A DNA stretch of 41,048 bases from a virus. The position numbers were made by a program, and so were the translations under genes. Of this stretch, positions 39,114 through 41,048 are shown piece by piece (the first letter of the stretch is position 1; the number at the start of each line of letters is the position of its first letter). The stretch spans positions 1 through 41,048 of IMG/VR virus record IMGVR_UViG_3300035099_000031. One strand, written 5' to 3'. Below the pieces are notes generated by a model. The model searched no databases and was not told where the DNA came from. It was given only the letters and a program-made list of their open reading frames with translations.

Positions 39114-39512
39114 TCACCTACGCCACATCCCGATTGCAAAGCATTGCAAATACAATCGTTCTATTTCATCCGCTATTAAAGGATTTAATTCCACAGTAAA
39201 ATGGTGCAGACCTCGTAATGGGCTAAGGTATTTCCACTGTCCAGGCTCTTTTTCACTATAATCGTCAATGACAAGCTCTTTTTCATTTGGCACACTACGG
39301 AACGTGAAGACAGCGTAGCCATCCTTGATTAGGCGGGCACCGTTCTCTTTAGCCTTTCCCTCTACGTAAGCCGTTGCCGCTTTCGCATAATGCACAGCCG
39401 CCTCCTTATTTTCCGTCAGATACAGAGGCGCATTGAAACCACGCCCTCCGCAGATGTACACTGCTGCTGCTGCGCTAGTTCCATGATATAAGGGTTTGTC
39501 CAGTTTATACAT
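39114..39512 (-). CDS. ADP-ribosyltransferase-fold-like protein (132 aa)
   Basis: ATG 39512 follows GTGAAAGGAGAGG. LYHGTSAAAAVYICGGRGFN and PLYLTENKEAAVHYAKA give the H-G-T strand and the YLT...A-x-x-YA helix typical of the ART fold (H-Y-x class, as in KptA or PARP-like proteins). The third catalytic residue is not certain; VELNP near residue 110 is one candidate. Phages such as T4 use ARTs to modify host proteins early. Alternative: a toxin-like or inactive fold relative. Confidence 0.45.
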   Translation of the reverse strand: MYKLDKPLYHGTSAAAAVYICGGRGFNAPLYLTENKEAAVHYAKAATAYVEGKAKENGARLIKDGYAVFTFRSVPNEKELVIDDYSEKEPGQWKYLSPLRGLHHFTVELNPLIADEIERLYLQCFAIGMWRR

Positions 39513-39521
39513 CCTCTCCTT

Positions 39522-39614
39522 TCACCTATATTTTATGCCGCAATACACCATGAATAATATTGCCGCTATTGCAAGCCATTCTATAAGATTAAGACCCAAG
39601 AAGGTTCTATCCAT
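39522..39614 (-). CDS. Tiny single-span membrane protein (30 aa)
   Basis: ATG 39614 follows AGAGGAACA and overlaps the upstream stop. The frame encodes MDRTFLGLNLIEWLAIAAIL followed by FMVYCGIKYR, one clear membrane span with a basic end. It resembles the small ORF at 590-700 in design, though not in sequence. Confidence 0.5.
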   Translation of the reverse strand: MDRTFLGLNLIEWLAIAAILFMVYCGIKYR

Positions 39615-39792
39615 TGTTCCTCTGTTGCTCCTTTTCTTGATATTGTTGAAGGTATTCTCTTATGGTTTCGCCAATCTGTAGCAAATCCTTCAGCAGAAAG
39701 TTATAACCTATATCACGCCCATCAGGATCTACAATCCGCCATATGCTTACTTTGCCTTCCCAATCCTTATATTCCTTAATTGTATATGTCAC
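39607..39792 (-). CDS. Hypothetical early protein (61 aa)
   Basis: ATG 39792 follows GAAGGAGAAGCAGGTGAC. A beta part (KEYKDWEGKVSIWRIVDPDG) is followed by a helix (LLKDLLQIGETIREYLQQYQ) and a charged end. No family recognised. Confidence 0.6.
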   Translation of the reverse strand: MTYTIKEYKDWEGKVSIWRIVDPDGRDIGYNFLLKDLLQIGETIREYLQQYQEKEQQRNNG

Positions 39793-39815
39793 CTGCTTCT
39801 CCTTCTCTCGTCGCC

Positions 39816-40082
39816 CTATTCCCTTTCTAGCAATCGGCTAAACTTTAGGTTTCTGATACCCTTTTCGGCGTCAGCTTTTGCAAGTTCAAGAACACGGGCT
39901 ACATCATTCATTCTGCTGTTTAGTAGTTGATATGCCGCACCACCGTTAAGCCGTCCTTCCTCTTTTGCAGCTTGGACTTGTCTTTGGTAGCCGCGAAGCA
40001 TACTCAAACCTAAACTATATCCCTGTATTTCCCCAAGATTGTATACTTGTTCCCGTGTGGCTCCCGGATAGAACTTTGCCAT
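39816..40082 (-). CDS. Hypothetical helical early protein (88 aa)
   Basis: I use ATG 40082 because AGAAGGAGGGAAGAA precedes it; an in-frame ATG nine codons earlier lies on the previous gene end. The protein is nearly all helix (VYNLGEIQGYSLGLSMLRGY then LNSRMNDVARVLELAKADAE). No family. Confidence 0.6.
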   Translation of the reverse strand: MAKFYPGATREQVYNLGEIQGYSLGLSMLRGYQRQVQAAKEEGRLNGGAAYQLLNSRMNDVARVLELAKADAEKGIRNLKFSRLLERE

Positions 40083-40099
40083 TTCTTCCCTCCTTCTCG

Positions 40100-40312
40100 C
40101 TATTCCCATTTGGGCTTGTGTTGGAAAAATCGCCCTTCAATGAAACCTTGCGGGTATTTGAATCTTGCCAGCAAATAGCCGCGTCCTGGGGCTTTGTATA
40201 AGAAATCTACTACGCCGGCCTCTTGTGGGAATGTATCTAATAGTTTACACGGCTTCCCATCAACACGTACTCGATTGATATAAGCAGCTTCTATCTCTGT
40301 GTCCCTTGCCAT
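40100..40312 (-). CDS. Hypothetical early protein (70 aa)
   Basis: ATG 40312 follows GTGAAAGGAGAAGCAA. It is basic and aromatic-rich, with a beta pattern (RGYLLARFKYPQGFIEGRFF). No family recognised. Confidence 0.6.
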   Translation of the reverse strand: MARDTEIEAAYINRVRVDGKPCKLLDTFPQEAGVVDFLYKAPGRGYLLARFKYPQGFIEGRFFQHKPKWE

Positions 40313-40332
40313 TTGCTTCTCCTTTCACTTCT

Positions 40333-40494
40333 TTAGCCGACTATGCTAACTGCCTTACGTGCTAGGGCATCAAGGCAGGGTGAATGTATCTCTTCGACTT
40401 CGAGCTTCTGGCCTTGATATTCAATCCAGACCATTTTAATATATTGATGTTTCTTACCGCACAGTTCGCAGTATTGATACTGGCGCTTTGCCAT
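40333..40494 (-). CDS. Small zinc-binding protein (53 aa)
   Basis: ATG 40494 follows GGGAGAAAGGCAAA; a longer frame upstream is not supported. CELCGKKH near the start and SPCLDALAR near the end suggest one zinc site (C-x-x-C...H...C). Confidence 0.6.
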   Translation of the reverse strand: MAKRQYQYCELCGKKHQYIKMVWIEYQGQKLEVEEIHSPCLDALARKAVSIVG

Positions 40495-40522
40495 TTTGCC
40501 TTTCTCCCTTCTCGCCCTTGCG

Positions 40523-40756
40523 TCACTTCCGCCACGCTGCACGGAGGTAACTGCTCTGCGCTGGAACATTGATCGCAGTGTACACCGCCTCATCGTCGTA
40601 ATCTACGTCTATGCGCAGATTCTCGACGATTGCTTTGCCTCGTCCCCAGGGGTGCGTGCAGAGGTTGTATGCTGCGCGCACCCTGGTCTCCGGATCGAGG
40701 CCAAACCGTTTGAGGCCTCTCATGGTCAAAATGTCGCCGCTTCTTACTGTTTCCAT
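40523..40756 (-). CDS. Hypothetical early protein (77 aa)
   Basis: ATG 40756 follows GAGAAGGAGGAGAG. The protein has a basic N-terminal half (ILTMRGLKRFGLDPETRVRA) and a beta C-terminal half (ENLRIDVDYDDEAVYTAINV). No family. Confidence 0.6.
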   Translation of the reverse strand: METVRSGDILTMRGLKRFGLDPETRVRAAYNLCTHPWGRGKAIVENLRIDVDYDDEAVYTAINVPAQSSYLRAAWRK

Positions 40757-40782
40757 CTCTCCTCCTTCTCGCCTATTCTCAA

Positions 40783-40803
40783 AAGCTAAACATCGCTTAG
40801 CTT
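40783..40803 (-). terminator. Intergenic hairpin in the early operon
   Basis: AAGCTAA (40783-40789) and TTAGCTT (40797-40803) form a perfect 7-bp stem with a 7-base loop, between two minus-strand genes. Only two extra T follow on the minus strand, so it may attenuate rather than stop transcription. Confidence 0.4.
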
Positions 40804-40809
40804 CTGAGC

Positions 40810-40828
40810 AAGGGCGAGAAGCCCCTGC
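40810..40828 (-). repeat. Post-stop hairpin repeat, second copy
   Basis: AAGGGCGAGAAGCCCCTGC matches 170-187 apart from one substitution and one extra C. Both copies begin one base after the stop codon of a minus-strand gene. This placement suggests a conserved 3-prime mRNA element. Confidence 0.5.
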
Positions 40829-40829
40829 G

Positions 40830-41033
40830 CTAGATTCGGGGATGGATTATGTAGCCGGCGTCGGCCAGCCGTTTTTTATTGCCCCCGGTAGCCCAGCAAG
40901 CGCGTCCTCCTGGGGTTTGGTGTGTTCGCACACCGGGGACTGGGGCTGTCAGTAGGATATACTCTCGCAGCTCGTAATTGCCCCGGTTTTTGACCCTCTC
41001 TGCCAGGATGTTCAGATTCTGTCCGGTTGCCAT
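40830..41033 (-). CDS. Hypothetical early protein spanning the circle junction (67 aa)
   Basis: ATG 41033 follows AAAGGAGAAAGGCAA. The protein reads MATGQNLNILAERVKNRGNY, then a Pro/Gly-rich loop (PVPGVRTHQTPGGRACWATG) and a basic end. No family. The start of the same gene is seen again at 1-112. Confidence 0.7.
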   Translation of the reverse strand: MATGQNLNILAERVKNRGNYELREYILLTAPVPGVRTHQTPGGRACWATGGNKKRLADAGYIIHPRI

Positions 41034-41048
41034 TTGCCTTTCTCCTTT
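40922..41048. repeat. Right copy of exact 127-bp terminal repeat
   Basis: Identical to bases 1-127. See the left copy. Confidence 0.95.

Overview
This window is one complete, circularly permuted genome of a tailed double-stranded DNA phage (virus), not a piece of bacterial chromosome. The first 127 bases are repeated exactly as the last 127 bases (1-127 = 40922-41048), so the unique unit is 40,921 bp. An exact overlap of this odd length is most easily read as a k-mer overlap from assembling a circular or terminally redundant molecule. There is no integrase, CI-like repressor, ribosomal RNA, canonical tRNA or CRISPR array. The host is a bacterium (AGGAGG ribosome binding sites, TTGACA/TATAAT-type promoters) but I cannot name it from sequence. 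The large internal virion protein, the SU10-like major capsid protein, and the lack of a tape-measure or tail-tube gene suggest a short-tailed (podovirus-like) particle; this is inference.

Layout. Plus strand, 0.6-30.4 kb: a late block, in order a small-terminase-like protein, a small zincin, small basic proteins, large terminase, portal, two unknown probable virion proteins, a 1,556-residue internal protein with an N-terminal transglycosylase domain, a Com-like zinc protein, scaffold, major capsid, a run of small beta-rich head or neck proteins, a glycosyltransferase, an HNH homing-type endonuclease, a repeat-bearing fibrous protein, a connector/tail set, a nuclease-fold protein, a secreted CAP-domain protein, a tail fiber, then a lysis cassette (two holin-like membrane proteins, a clan GH-A glycosidase, a lytic transglycosylase). 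Plus strand, 29.3-38.1 kb: DNA metabolism, with a metallophosphoesterase, a DUF4406 protein, an HNH/HTH/zinc-ribbon protein under a strong promoter, an excisionase-like HTH protein, a candidate annealing protein, a stand-alone DnaB N-terminal-like domain next to a RepA-like helicase, iteron-like repeats (candidate origin), a candidate structured RNA, and a PD-(D/E)XK-like nuclease. At 38.15-38.58 kb lies a decayed IS200/IS605 element that keeps only the C-terminal end of TnpB and both hairpin ends.

Minus strand: about 12 very small genes run from 383 through the circle junction to 38561, each with an AAAGGAGA-type ribosome binding site. They look like an early, host-directed operon fired from a promoter at 441-413; one resembles an ADP-ribosyltransferase fold.

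Most unusual points: (1) a compact multi-hairpin, cloverleaf-like RNA candidate at 36627-36721; (2) the capsid gene, whose reading frame clearly continues upstream of its first ATG without any ATG/GTG/TTG, beside a structured leader; (3) a gene at 31787-32053 whose only well-spaced start is ATA, with an ATG-TAA minimal ORF in front; (4) two copies of the IS605/TnpB right-end hairpin, each forming the last codons of a gene on the opposite strand; (5) dispersed ATGTGTTMC repeats after the helicase; (6) about ten tiny Cys-rich proteins, including a eukaryote-style C2H2 finger.
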